Part shown: piece after piece, positions 41,964-50,894 of the stretch | Numbering within the stretch: the first letter of the stretch is position 1 | Layout: each line of letters opens with the position of its first letter | Origin: Parahoeflea alexandrii | GTDB lineage: Bacteria > Pseudomonadota > Alphaproteobacteria > Rhizobiales > Rhizobiaceae | Assembly: GCF_027214025.1 (NCBI RefSeq) | Contig: NZ_JAPWHB010000001.1 | Span: forward strand, 930,001-994,000 | Direction of reading: 5' to 3' | DNA length: 64,000 bases | Made by a program: the position numbers and the translations under genes | The notes under the pieces: generated by a model | The model's input: only the letters and a program-made list of their open reading frames with translations | The model's database searches: none | What the model was told of the DNA's origin: nothing

Positions 41964-44084
41964 TCAAGCCTTGCCGACCACCTTGAGCGCGAAGGCATAT
42001 TCGAAGGCCACCTCTTCCAGCCGCTGGAACCGGCCGGAAGCGCCTGCATGGCCGGCGGCCATGTTGATCTTGAACAGCACCGGATTGCCGCTGGTCGACA
42101 TTTCGCGCAGGCGGGCCACCCACTTGGCAGGCTCCCAGTAGGTCACGCGCGGATCGGTCAGGCCCGCAACCGCCAGGATCGGCGGATAGGCCTGCGCGGT
42201 CACATTGTCATAGGGCGAGTAGCCGGCGATGGTGTGATAGTCTTCGGGCGAGACCACCGGATTGCCCCATTCCGGCCATTCCGGCGGGGTCAGCGGCAGC
42301 GTGTCGTCGAGCATGGTGTTGAGCACGTCGACAAAGGGCACCGCGGCGATGATGGCGCCGAACGCATCGGGCGCCATGTTGGCGACCGCACCCATCAGCA
42401 TGCCGCCGGCCGAGCCGCCTTGCGCCACGATACGGTCATGGGAAGTGAAGTTCTGCTTGTCGAGATAGCGGGCCGCGGCAATGAAGTCGGTAAACGTGTT
42501 GGTCTTCTTGCCGCGCTTGCCTTCCTCGTACCAGGCAAAGCCCTTCTCCTTGCCGCCGCGAATATGGGCGATGGCGTAGACGAAGCCGCGGTCGACCAGC
42601 GAGAGGCAATTGGTGTTGAACGAGGCCGGAATCGAGATGCCGTAGGAACCATAGCCATAGAGCAGGCAGGGCGCCGTTCCATCCAGCGGGGTGTCACGGC
42701 GATACAGCAGCGTGACCGGCACCAGTTCGCCGTCGACGGCCGGCGCCATGACGCGCCTGGTGACGTAGTCGGCGGGATTGTGGCCCGACGGCACCTCGTC
42801 GCGCTTGAGAAGCCGGCGCTCGCGGGTGACCATGTTGTAGTCGTAGAGCTCGGATGGGGTGGTCATCGAGGAATAGCTGAACCGGACGATGTCGGTGTCG
42901 TATTCCATCGAGCCGTGGAAACCGAGCGAATAGGCCTCCTCGTCGAAGGCGATGGCATGGTCCTCGCCGGTGGAGCGGTCGCGGATGACGATGCGCGGCA
43001 GGCCGTTCTCGCGCTCCATCCAGACCAGGTGGTTGCGGTAGGCGCTGACCGAGAGGATGAGGCAGCCGGGCTTGTGGGGTACGACCTCGCTCCAGTTTTC
43101 CGGACCGGGAGATCCGACCGGGGCCTGCATGATCTTGAAATCCTTGGCGCCGCCGGCATTGGTCAGGATGAAGAAGACGTCGCCGCCCTCGCTGAGCGAA
43201 TACTCGATGCCGGTCTCGCGGGCCGCCACCAGTTGCGGCTTGGCGCCCGGATCATCGGCCGGCATGACCCAGCATTCCGAGGTCTCGTGATCGTTGATGC
43301 CGATCATGATGAAATCATTGAGCCGCGTTCCCGACACACCCATGAAGAAACCGGTGTCGGTCTCCTCGTGGATCAGGACATCCTCGCTCTGCGGCGTGCC
43401 GAGACGGTGATGGTAGATCTTGCTGGGACGATGGTTGTCGTCGACCGCGGTGTAGAAGAACCCGGCGCCATCGGCCGACCATGCGCCGCCGCCGCCGGTG
43501 TTCTCGATCAGGTCGGCGCTGTCCTCGCCGGTGGCGAGATCGCGCACCTTGAGGGCATAGAACTCCGATCCCTTGTCGTCATAGCCCCAGATCATGGCCG
43601 CGTGATCGGGCGAATGGGCGGTTCCGGCCAAGCGGAAATAAGGCTTGTCCTCGGCTTCGAGATCGCCATCGAGCATGATCTGCTCGTCGCCGCCGGACCG
43701 GGGAATGCGGAAGTATTTCGGCTGCTCGCCGCCGGTGACGTAGCGGACGCCGTAGAGCCAGGGGCCGTCGGGCGCCGGAACCGAACTGTCGTCTTCCTTG
43801 ATGCGGCCGCGCATTTCGGCAAACAGGGTTTTCTGCAGCGCCTCGGTGTCGGCCATCGCCTCCTGCTGGTAGAAGTTCTCGGCCTCCAGATGGATGCGGA
43901 TCGCCTTGTCGAGAAGCGACGGATCCTTGAACATCGCCTGCCAGTTGTCGTCACGCATCCAGGCATAATCGTCGGAGCGCGTGACCCCGTGGCGGGTGTC
44001 GGAGACGGGCCGCTTTTCGGCGATCGGGGCAACAGGCAGGTTTTTGAAGACGGACAATTTGGAGGCGGACAAGGAGAACTCCAT
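41964..44084 (-). CDS. ptrB: Oligopeptidase B (prolyl oligopeptidase family, S9A)
   Basis: A 706-residue serine peptidase. The N-terminal beta-propeller (residues about 70-430) is followed by the alpha/beta hydrolase domain. The nucleophile is Ser558 in GGSAGG; the charge-relay residues are probably in GLTDPRVTYWEP and AAGHAGASGR. The start region KRPVSDTRHGVTRSDDYAWMRDDNW is typical. It cleaves short peptides after Lys or Arg in the cytoplasm. Full length, monocistronic. Confidence 0.95.
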   Translation of the reverse strand: MEFSLSASKLSVFKNLPVAPIAEKRPVSDTRHGVTRSDDYAWMRDDNWQAMFKDPSLLDKAIRIHLEAENFYQQEAMADTEALQKTLFAEMRGRIKEDDSSVPAPDGPWLYGVRYVTGGEQPKYFRIPRSGGDEQIMLDGDLEAEDKPYFRLAGTAHSPDHAAMIWGYDDKGSEFYALKVRDLATGEDSADLIENTGGGGAWSADGAGFFYTAVDDNHRPSKIYHHRLGTPQSEDVLIHEETDTGFFMGVSGTRLNDFIMIGINDHETSECWVMPADDPGAKPQLVAARETGIEYSLSEGGDVFFILTNAGGAKDFKIMQAPVGSPGPENWSEVVPHKPGCLILSVSAYRNHLVWMERENGLPRIVIRDRSTGEDHAIAFDEEAYSLGFHGSMEYDTDIVRFSYSSMTTPSELYDYNMVTRERRLLKRDEVPSGHNPADYVTRRVMAPAVDGELVPVTLLYRRDTPLDGTAPCLLYGYGSYGISIPASFNTNCLSLVDRGFVYAIAHIRGGKEKGFAWYEEGKRGKKTNTFTDFIAAARYLDKQNFTSHDRIVAQGGSAGGMLMGAVANMAPDAFGAIIAAVPFVDVLNTMLDDTLPLTPPEWPEWGNPVVSPEDYHTIAGYSPYDNVTAQAYPPILAVAGLTDPRVTYWEPAKWVARLREMSTSGNPVLFKINMAAGHAGASGRFQRLEEVAFEYAFALKVVGKA

Positions 44085-44188
44085 GTGCGGGAAGGATCAG
44101 GGCTTCGAACGAGCCGATAACCCGACATAGAGGCCGCGACAGGACCGATCAAGGCAAGGCGGCGCGAAAACCGCCGATGCCGTGATGT

Positions 44189-44674
44189 TTACCGGACGAC
44201 GAGCGCCGCGAGCGTCAACCCTGATGCCAGGAAACAGGCGGCCGTCCGCAGGCTGTTCAGCGTGACCCAGCGGGTCATGTAGGCCTCTTTCCAGAAAGTG
44301 AGCGCCTGCGATGTCTCGGGCGCGAGCGCTGCAAGCTGATTGTTGAGCGGCACATTGCCGGCGCCGGTCACGGCGAAGACGCCCAGGAGATAGGAGAGCC
44401 CTGCGCCAATCAGCAGCAGGCGCGGCGTGCCCCCGAGGGTGACTGCGGCGTAGATGACGATGACCAGCGACAGGATCGCCAGGCCCATGAACAGAACCAT
44501 GAAGACCGAGCGCATGATCTCCACATTGAGAACCTGCATGGTCTCGATGCCGGCCTGGTTTCTGACCAGATCGAAGGAGCGCATGATGAAATCGGAGAAC
44601 GCGAGGAAGATGCCGCCGGTGGCGGCATAGGCGATCAGGGTGAGCGCACAGAGCAGAAGGAACCAGATAGACAT
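44189..44674 (-). CDS. DUF1772 (anthrone oxygenase-like) membrane protein
   Basis: A 161-residue membrane protein with four helices. The pattern FSDFIMRSFD, then EIMRSVFMVLFMG and GNVPLNNQLAAL...WVTLNSLRT matches DUF1772, a family that includes anthrone-oxygenase-like proteins. It is the third gene of an NmrA-DUF4345-DUF1772 group facing away from an AraC regulator. Enzymatic function is not shown. Confidence 0.88.
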   Translation of the reverse strand: MSIWFLLLCALTLIAYAATGGIFLAFSDFIMRSFDLVRNQAGIETMQVLNVEIMRSVFMVLFMGLAILSLVIVIYAAVTLGGTPRLLLIGAGLSYLLGVFAVTGAGNVPLNNQLAALAPETSQALTFWKEAYMTRWVTLNSLRTAACFLASGLTLAALVVR

Positions 44675-44768
44675 CGGCTTTGCTTTCGGGTTGCGGGCCA
44701 ACGGCCCGGAGAGAGTGAGGAGGTTGGCAGGCGGCCGCCCATCGGCAGCCGCCCGCCGGATCGAGGCA

Positions 44769-45164
44769 TCAGGCCGTCCTGCGCGCGGCGATCAGCGCCG
44801 CCAGGCTTGCAAGCCCGATCACCAGTTCGGCGATCATCGCTGCCACAAGGCCTGAATCGGGCTGGCCGTCGAGACCAAGGCTCAGGAACCGGGTCGCGCC
44901 GTAGGCGAGAAACATCGCGGCGGCGAGCAGCGTCGACGCCAGGGTGAGACTGGAGATCATCAGACCGGAGAGGATCAGCAGACCGAGCATCAGCACGCCG
45001 CCGCCCATCGCCCTGAGTTCGTTTGCCAGGCTGGCGTCGCCCGATAGCGCGATGCCATAGGCCGCGTAGAATGCATCGGGAGAGACGATCACGGATCCGC
45101 CGATAAAGAGGGCGGTGGCGCCGGCTGCGAGCAGAACGGCCTTGTGAAGAAGCGAGCGTATCAT
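44769..45164 (-). CDS. DUF4345 membrane protein
   Basis: A 131-residue protein with four predicted helices. The segment GSVIVSPDAFYAAYGIALSGDASLANELRAMGGGVLMLG matches the DUF4345 family of small inner-membrane proteins. It lies 31 bp after the NmrA-like gene and 94 bp before the DUF1772 gene. Function unknown. Confidence 0.87.
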   Translation of the reverse strand: MIRSLLHKAVLLAAGATALFIGGSVIVSPDAFYAAYGIALSGDASLANELRAMGGGVLMLGLLILSGLMISSLTLASTLLAAAMFLAYGATRFLSLGLDGQPDSGLVAAMIAELVIGLASLAALIAARRTA

Positions 45165-45195
45165 GACGTTTGTCCTTGTTTGGAGGGGCGCCGGG

Positions 45196-46023
45196 TCAGG
45201 CGGCTTTCTTCCAGGCACCACTTGCAGCGGCGTTCCGGCAGAATTCAGTAAAGTCGCGCGGGGCGCGGCCCAGGGCCCGCTGGACGCCATCGGTGAGATA
45301 GGCGTTGTGGCCATCAAGGGTTTCTCGGCAGATCTCGGTGAAGACGTCGGCGATCAGCGGCCCGCCGATCTCGAGCATGCCGGCGTGGAACTGCTCAAGC
45401 GTGATCGGCATGTACTGGACCGGAATTCCGGCGGCAGCGGAAATCTCGGCGGCGGCTTCGGCGAAGCTCAGGAGCCGCGGGCCGGTGATCTCGTAGAGCT
45501 CGCCATTATGGCGGTCGTCGGTGAGTGCTGCGACCGCGACATCGGCAATGTCATCGACATCGGCGATCGGCTCCTTGATGTCACCGGCCGGCAGCGCCAC
45601 CACGCCGTCAAGCACCGGCGCCTGAAGGTAGCCCTCGGAGAAATTCTGGGCGAACCAGGCGGCGCGGACCAAGGTGAAATCGAGGCCCGAGTTGCGGATG
45701 ATCTGCTCGCACTTTCGGGCGTGCGCCTCGCCCCTGCCCGACAGCAGCACCAGCTTGCGGATACCGGCTGCCTTGGCAGCCTCGGTCAGGGCCTCGATCT
45801 TTTCGGCGGCGCCCGGGAAGGCGAGATCCGGGAAATAGGAAACGTAGGCCACCTTGACGCCCTCCAGCGCTTCCGTCCAGGTTTCAGGCCGCTCCCAATC
45901 AAACGGGATGGCCGAGTTGCGCGATCCTTCGCGGACGGGAAATCCCTTTTCAGCCAGTGACTTTACGATGCGGCTGCCGGTCTTGCCGGTCGATCCGATG
46001 ACGAGAATGGGTGCGGTGTTCAT
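45196..46023 (-). CDS. NmrA-like NAD(P)-binding protein
   Basis: A 275-residue atypical SDR. The Rossmann motif is ILVIGSTGKTGSRIV at the N-terminus, and the strand/helix pattern through VAYVSYFPD and RKLVLLSGRGEA fits NmrA/QOR2-type proteins, which bind NAD(P) and may sense redox state or reduce quinones. It is first of three same-strand genes and divergent from an AraC regulator 140 bp away, which probably activates it. The start was taken at MNTAPILVIG. Confidence 0.9.
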   Translation of the reverse strand: MNTAPILVIGSTGKTGSRIVKSLAEKGFPVREGSRNSAIPFDWERPETWTEALEGVKVAYVSYFPDLAFPGAAEKIEALTEAAKAAGIRKLVLLSGRGEAHARKCEQIIRNSGLDFTLVRAAWFAQNFSEGYLQAPVLDGVVALPAGDIKEPIADVDDIADVAVAALTDDRHNGELYEITGPRLLSFAEAAAEISAAAGIPVQYMPITLEQFHAGMLEIGGPLIADVFTEICRETLDGHNAYLTDGVQRALGRAPRDFTEFCRNAAASGAWKKAA

Positions 46024-46162
46024 GAGAGGCTCCTTGAGCTCGATTGACGATGCGCAAGACCTATTGCCGATCCTCTGGATGAACAATGATTACAACGCTT
46101 CATTTATATGCAGATAGTCCAGACAGATGGACAATCCGCAAACTCAGCGCTATTAAATCCGC

Positions 46163-47161
46163 ATGACAACACCCGATCCCTGCATCCCCCTCACCTCCGA
46201 TCCGCTTGCCGAGACGCTGCACATGCTGCGGCTGACGGGCACGCTCTATTGCCGCGGCGAGCTGACCGCGCCCTGGGCGATCGCCATCCCCCGGCTCGAG
46301 GGCGTGATGTGCTTCGTGGTCGCCACTTCCGGCGCGCTCTGGCTTGAGCTCGAGGGAATGGAGCCGCGGCTTCTATCTCAGGGGTGCCTGACGCTGATCC
46401 CGCACGGCACGCCGCATGTGATCTCGAGCGCACCGGGCATGGCCGGCGAACCGTTGTTCGATCTGCCGGTCGAGAAGGTCAGCGAACGCTACGAGATCAT
46501 GCGCCACGGCGGCGGCGGCGCGATGACCCGCTCGATGTATGGCGTGGTGCGGTTCGACGATGTCGCCGCCGAGCACCTGTTGAGACTCCTTCCGCAGGTC
46601 ATCAACATCGATGCCTGGGACGACGAGACCGGCGGATGGCTGCAGAGCACGCTTCGCTTCATCGCCAGCGAGGCGGCATCACTCAAGCCCGGCGGGGAGA
46701 CGGTGATCACAAGGCTGTCGGACGTGGTAGTGATCCAGGCGATACGCTCGTGGCTCGAAACCGCCCCCACCACCGAGACCGGCTGGCTGGCGGCCCTTCG
46801 CGATCCGCAGATCGGCAAGGCCCTGGCACTGATGCACCGCCGGCCCGGCGAGGACTGGAGCGTCGATAGCCTGGCCGCCGAGGTCGGCATGTCACGCTCG
46901 GCCTTTGCGGCGCGCTTTGCCAATCTGGTCGGCCAGACGCCGCTTCGCTACCTCACGGACTGGCGCATGCGCCTGGCCCGCGCCCGGCTGATCGATACGG
47001 CTGACGGGCTGGCGGCGATCTCGCTGGATCTCGGCTACCAGTCGGAGGCAGCCTTCTGCCGGGCCTTCAAGCGGGTGTTCGGCAAGCCTCCGGGCAGCAT
47101 CCGCCGCGCGGAACCCGGACGGGCCGGGCCGATCTACCAGCCGGCGCAGGCCGCCGGTTGA
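46163..47161 (+). CDS. AraC-family transcriptional regulator with cupin N-terminus
   Basis: A 332-residue activator. Residues about 10-190 form the cupin-type effector domain (LYCRGELTAPWAIAIP, LIPHGTPHVI) and residues 220-325 the two AraC helix-turn-helix motifs (WSVDSLAAEVGMSRSAFAARFANLVG and AAISLDLGYQSEAAFCRAFKRVFG). It is divergent from the NmrA-DUF4345-DUF1772 group and likely controls it. The 3' end lies 3 bp from the convergent asparaginase gene. Confidence 0.93.
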   Translation: MTTPDPCIPLTSDPLAETLHMLRLTGTLYCRGELTAPWAIAIPRLEGVMCFVVATSGALWLELEGMEPRLLSQGCLTLIPHGTPHVISSAPGMAGEPLFDLPVEKVSERYEIMRHGGGGAMTRSMYGVVRFDDVAAEHLLRLLPQVINIDAWDDETGGWLQSTLRFIASEAASLKPGGETVITRLSDVVVIQAIRSWLETAPTTETGWLAALRDPQIGKALALMHRRPGEDWSVDSLAAEVGMSRSAFAARFANLVGQTPLRYLTDWRMRLARARLIDTADGLAAISLDLGYQSEAAFCRAFKRVFGKPPGSIRRAEPGRAGPIYQPAQAAG

Positions 47162-47164
47162 GGC

Positions 47165-48169
47165 TCAGGCCAGGTCGCCGGCGGGGCGGATGGTGCCGAC
47201 TTCGATGCCGTTCCAGTTCTTCATCGTCTTGCGCGACCAGTCGCCCAGTTTCGCCGACAGATCCTGATCGTCGGCAAACAGCTTTGCCAGCACCGCGCCG
47301 ATCATCGCTTCGGCGCCGCGGGTGGAGCCGTCCTCGCATTTGAGCGCGACGCCGTAGCCCATCTCGGGAATGGTGGCGCAGAAGACGCCCTCGGCGCCGG
47401 TCTTGGCGAAGATCCGGCCCGGCGCGATGCTCATCAGGGCGGTGCAGGCGCGACCGGTACCGGCGACATGCCAAGGCTCGGCCATGCACGCCGCCATCAG
47501 CCGCTCGGCGGCTTTCGCGCGCTCGGGTCCGAGGCCCACACCGGACGCCATGCGGGCAAAGCCGTGAGCAATGTTCCTGAGCGGCGCCGCATAGGTGGGG
47601 ATCGAGCAGCCGTCGGTGCCGCAATTGTCATGGCCGAGCGCGGTGCCGGTGAGATCCGACATGACGTCGCGGACCGAGGCCTGGACGAAGTGATCATAGC
47701 CGACATAGCCGTGATGATCGACGCCGGCATGGCAGGCGAGGCAGAGGAAGCCGGCGTGCTTGCCGGAGCAATTGTTGCCGAGCTGGTTGGGCTTGTCGCC
47801 GGCGCGAGCCTGCTCGATCATCACCTTCGGCTCGAAGCTCCAGTGGCAGCCGCACTCGAAATCCGGCTCGCCCAAACCGGCGCGGCCGGCCATTTCGCCG
47901 GCAAGCTGCATGTGGCCGGGTTCGCCGGAATGCGACGAACAGGCCAGCGCCAGCTCCTTGTTGCCGAAGCCGTAGCGGTCGGCTGCGCCGGTCTCAATGA
48001 GCGGCAGCGCCTGCATCGACTTGACCGCCGAGCGCGGAAACACCGGGGTGTCGACTTCGCCCAGGCTCATCACCACCGATCCGTCGCCATCCACCACCAC
48101 GGCCATGCCGCGATGCCGGCTTTCGACGATCTCTCCGCGGGTGACTTCAACGAGGACGGGGTTTGGCAT
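47165..48169 (-). CDS. Rhizobial-type (ReAII-like) L-asparaginase
   Basis: A 334-residue enzyme of the third L-asparaginase structural class, described from Rhizobium etli ReAII and related to serine beta-lactamase folds. The conserved residues are visible: Ser47-x-x-Lys50 in RSAVKSM, the Ser pair in CSSHSGEP, the metal-site Cys and Lys in NNCSGKHAG and the second metal Cys in DNCGTDGCSIP. It hydrolyses L-asparagine to aspartate and ammonia in the cytoplasm. The start MPNPVLVEVTRG gives standard length; an upstream in-frame extension lacks similarity. Confidence 0.92.
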   Translation of the reverse strand: MPNPVLVEVTRGEIVESRHRGMAVVVDGDGSVVMSLGEVDTPVFPRSAVKSMQALPLIETGAADRYGFGNKELALACSSHSGEPGHMQLAGEMAGRAGLGEPDFECGCHWSFEPKVMIEQARAGDKPNQLGNNCSGKHAGFLCLACHAGVDHHGYVGYDHFVQASVRDVMSDLTGTALGHDNCGTDGCSIPTYAAPLRNIAHGFARMASGVGLGPERAKAAERLMAACMAEPWHVAGTGRACTALMSIAPGRIFAKTGAEGVFCATIPEMGYGVALKCEDGSTRGAEAMIGAVLAKLFADDQDLSAKLGDWSRKTMKNWNGIEVGTIRPAGDLA

Positions 48170-48536
48170 GGCTTTGTTCCTGGCGGTGGTTGCGGGGGAG
48201 CGGCCTGCATCGGCCGGCGCTGTGCTGCGCGTGTGATCGCAGAAGCCGGCGCTTCGGGCAAGAGGCGGGGACAAAAGCGCGGACAGCTTTGGATGCGGAA
48301 CCCGGCCCTGGAAGACCCGCCACCATCTTTGACCGCATCCGAAGCGGCCGCCGGCGGCTTCGCAAGGCTTTGAACCGGCTTCGGTTTTCACGACACCAGC
48401 GATTCTCACCCGCCGGTCCTGCACCATGCCGCGCCAAGGCCTGCGAGCCGCGCTGCCTGCGAATTCGTCCACACCCGCAAGCGCCGACCTAGACTTGCCT
48501 GCATCGTTCACCTGACAGTATAGACGGGAGACCCGC
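48170..48536. other. Divergent intergenic region
   Basis: These 367 bp lie between the divergent asparaginase and transglycosylase genes and must carry both promoters. No small gene, operator palindrome or RNA structure stood out. Confidence 0.35.
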
Positions 48537-49178
48537 ATGCCCTGCATCCCATTCCTCGATACCCTGTTCTCCTGGCTCAGGCTGCGGCGGGCGCCCGGCC
48601 AACCGAACTCACCCGCCCCCGCGCAGCCAATCAATCCAGCGCAACAGTCCCCGACGCCGGCCCATCAGCACGCGGCAATCGCCTGGGGAGCGCATGTTTC
48701 GTCAGCGTTCAGGCAAAAGGTGATCGCCATCACCGGCAGGCTCGCAATGGATCCGAACCACCTGATGGCGATCATGGCGTTCGAGACCGGCCGCAGCTTC
48801 GATCCGGCGGTGACCAACCATGCAGGTTCGGGCGCCACCGGACTGATCCAGTTCATGCCGGCAACGGCCAGGGCACTTGGTACCAGCACGGCGGCCCTTG
48901 CCCGGATGCGCGCCATCGACCAGCTCGATTATGTCGAAGCCTATCTCGCGCCTTATAAGGGCCGGATGAAGGATCTGCCGAGCGCCTACATGGCGGTGCT
49001 CTATCCGCGCGCCGTTGACAAGGAGCCCGGCCACGTGCTGTTTCGAAAAGGCTCGAAGGCCTACAAGCTCAACCGCGGGCTCGACACCAATGGCAACGGC
49101 GAAATCACCAAGGCCGAGGCGTCGGCGAAGGTTGCGGCATTGCTCGCCGAAGGCCTGCGGCCGGGATCGAAGGGGTAG
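48537..49178 (+). CDS. Lysozyme-like transglycosylase with EF-hand-like tail
   Basis: A 213-residue protein. After a proline-rich linker, residues about 55-150 form a lysozyme-like SLT domain: MAIMAFETGRSFDP carries the catalytic glutamate, followed by GATGLIQFMPATA and YVEAYLAPYKGRM. Near the C-terminus DTNGNGEITKAEA matches a single EF-hand calcium-binding loop. No clear signal peptide is present, although the N-terminus (FLDTLFSWLRLRR) is amphipathic. Phage endolysins and cell-wall enzymes share this domain; no phage genes are nearby. Confidence 0.8.
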   Translation: MPCIPFLDTLFSWLRLRRAPGQPNSPAPAQPINPAQQSPTPAHQHAAIAWGAHVSSAFRQKVIAITGRLAMDPNHLMAIMAFETGRSFDPAVTNHAGSGATGLIQFMPATARALGTSTAALARMRAIDQLDYVEAYLAPYKGRMKDLPSAYMAVLYPRAVDKEPGHVLFRKGSKAYKLNRGLDTNGNGEITKAEASAKVAALLAEGLRPGSKG

Positions 49179-49285
49179 CCCGGCGGGCGTTCCCTGCAGA
49201 GATTCACACACGGGGCGGATTTGGCGATTGCGCCCGGCCGGCGGATCGCTAAGCTCGCTTCACCCACCGAACCACCCGAGCCCTC

Positions 49286-50128
49286 ATGCTGCGCACGATC
49301 CTGATCACCCTTCTGGGGCCCATGCTCTGGGGCACCACCTATGCGGTGTTTACCGAAACGCTACCGGTCAGCCATCCGCTGCTCGTGGGCGCGATGCGGG
49401 CGCTTCCTGCGGGGTTGATCCTGCTGATGCTCAACCCGCGCATTCCGCCGGTGGCCGCACTCAAGCGCCATGCGGTGATCGGGTTCACCAATATCGGCCT
49501 GTTCTTCGCGCTGCTGTTCGTCGCAGCCTCCCGCATGCCTGGCGGGCTGGCGGCCACGCTGGGCGCGATCCAGCCGCTGGTGGTGGTGCTGATCTCCGCA
49601 TTCCTGATCCGCCGCGCGCCGCACCCCGTGCAGCTGCTGGCCGGTGTCGCCGGCGTGATCGGCGTCGGCCTGCTGGTACTGTCGCCGGAGGCGCGGCCCG
49701 ACCCGGTCGGCGTGGCGGCGGCAATCGGCGGGGCGCTGTCGATGGCGATCGGCACCGTGCTGATCGACCGCTGGGGGCGGATGGGGGCACCGCTCGAGAC
49801 CACCACCTGGCAGCTGATCTTCGGTGGCGCGATGCTCTTGCCCGTGGCGCTGATGATCGAGGGGCTACCGCCGGCGCCGGGCCTGAGCGAGGTGCTCGGC
49901 TATGGTTGGCTGATGCTGCTCGGCACTGCATTCGCCTATTACGTCTGGACCCGCGGCATCGGCCGGATCGGCGCCAGCGCCACTTACCTGGCGCTTGCCA
50001 GCCCGGTGGTGGCGACCGCTATCGGCGCGGTTGCTCTTGGCGAATGGTTCACCCCTTCGCAATGGGCCGGCATGGCGCTGGTGATCGGGGCGACAGCGGT
50101 GGGCGTGTCGATGGGGCGGCGAGGCTGA
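49286..50128 (+). CDS. EamA/DMT-family transporter
   Basis: A 280-residue inner-membrane protein with ten predicted helices in two EamA repeats (LGPMLWGTTYAVFTETLP; GRIGASATYLALASPVVATAIGAVALGEWF). It resembles the transporter at 27803-28714 in layout, and both contain ASRMPGGLAATLG- or AYRLPGGVAATLG-type segments, so they are probably paralogues. Exports small metabolites or drugs; substrate unknown. Confidence 0.9.
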   Translation: MLRTILITLLGPMLWGTTYAVFTETLPVSHPLLVGAMRALPAGLILLMLNPRIPPVAALKRHAVIGFTNIGLFFALLFVAASRMPGGLAATLGAIQPLVVVLISAFLIRRAPHPVQLLAGVAGVIGVGLLVLSPEARPDPVGVAAAIGGALSMAIGTVLIDRWGRMGAPLETTTWQLIFGGAMLLPVALMIEGLPPAPGLSEVLGYGWLMLLGTAFAYYVWTRGIGRIGASATYLALASPVVATAIGAVALGEWFTPSQWAGMALVIGATAVGVSMGRRG

Positions 50129-50138
50129 AGACCGTCCG

Positions 50139-50894
50139 TCACCTTCCCGCCAGGATCCCCGATGAACTGAACCCGCCGTCGATGACCAGAACGTGGCCGT
50201 TGATGTAGCTTGCCTGGTCCGAGAGCAGGAAGAGGATGGCGTCGGCGATTTCGTCGGGGCGGCCGTAGCGGCGGAGCGGGATCTGGGCGGTCCAGCGCTT
50301 GCGGTCGTCGATGGTGTGGAGGTTCGAGATCAGCGGCGTGTCGACCGGTCCGGGGGCCACGACATTGACGCGGACGCCCGAGGCGCCCCATTCATTGGCG
50401 AGCACCTGACTCATCAGGATGACGCCGGCCTTGGAGGCGCCATAGGCCACCCTGCCCGCATTGGCGCGGATGCCCGAGGCGGAGGAGAGATTGACGATCG
50501 ACAGCGTGTCGCCCATCTGGTCGAGGCAGGCGCGGCAGGTGATGAAGCTGCCGGTGAGGTTGACATCGAGGATCTGGCGGAAGATCTCGGCGCTGGTCTT
50601 CTCCGCCGGGATGTCGCGGGCTATGCCGGCGCAATTGACCAGACCAGTGACCGGCCCGAAGGCATCGACGGCCTGGCTCAGACACTCGGCCACCTCCTCC
50701 TCGTCGGTGACATCGCAGGTGAGCGCGAGCACGTCCTCGCCCGCCAGGCGATCCTCGATGCGGACGATCGCTGCGGCGCTTGCGTCGAGAATGGTCACGG
50801 CAACGCCCTGATCGATCAGCGCCAGCGCGGTCACCTCGCCGATGCCGGAGGCGCCACCGGTGACAACGACGTGACCGGCGGCGCCCGACGTCAC
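50139..50894 (-). CDS. Short-chain dehydrogenase/reductase
   Basis: A 251-residue classical SDR. The cofactor motif is TGGASGIGE, followed by NCAGIA, the catalytic serine in SSASGIRANAG and YGASK. The Asp after the second strand (ILDAS) favours NAD(H). Its ATG overlaps the stop codon of the upstream thiolase gene (ATGA), so the two enzymes are coupled and probably act in one beta-oxidation-like or aromatic-degradation step. Confidence 0.92.
   Translation of the reverse strand: MTSGAAGHVVVTGGASGIGEVTALALIDQGVAVTILDASAAAIVRIEDRLAGEDVLALTCDVTDEEEVAECLSQAVDAFGPVTGLVNCAGIARDIPAEKTSAEIFRQILDVNLTGSFITCRACLDQMGDTLSIVNLSSASGIRANAGRVAYGASKAGVILMSQVLANEWGASGVRVNVVAPGPVDTPLISNLHTIDDRKRWTAQIPLRRYGRPDEIADAILFLLSDQASYINGHVLVIDGGFSSSGILAGR

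Noticed and set aside
41952-44120. Long plus-strand open frame opposite oligopeptidase B
   Set aside because: Antisense shadow of the peptidase gene; Gly/Arg/Val-rich translation with no recognisable motif.
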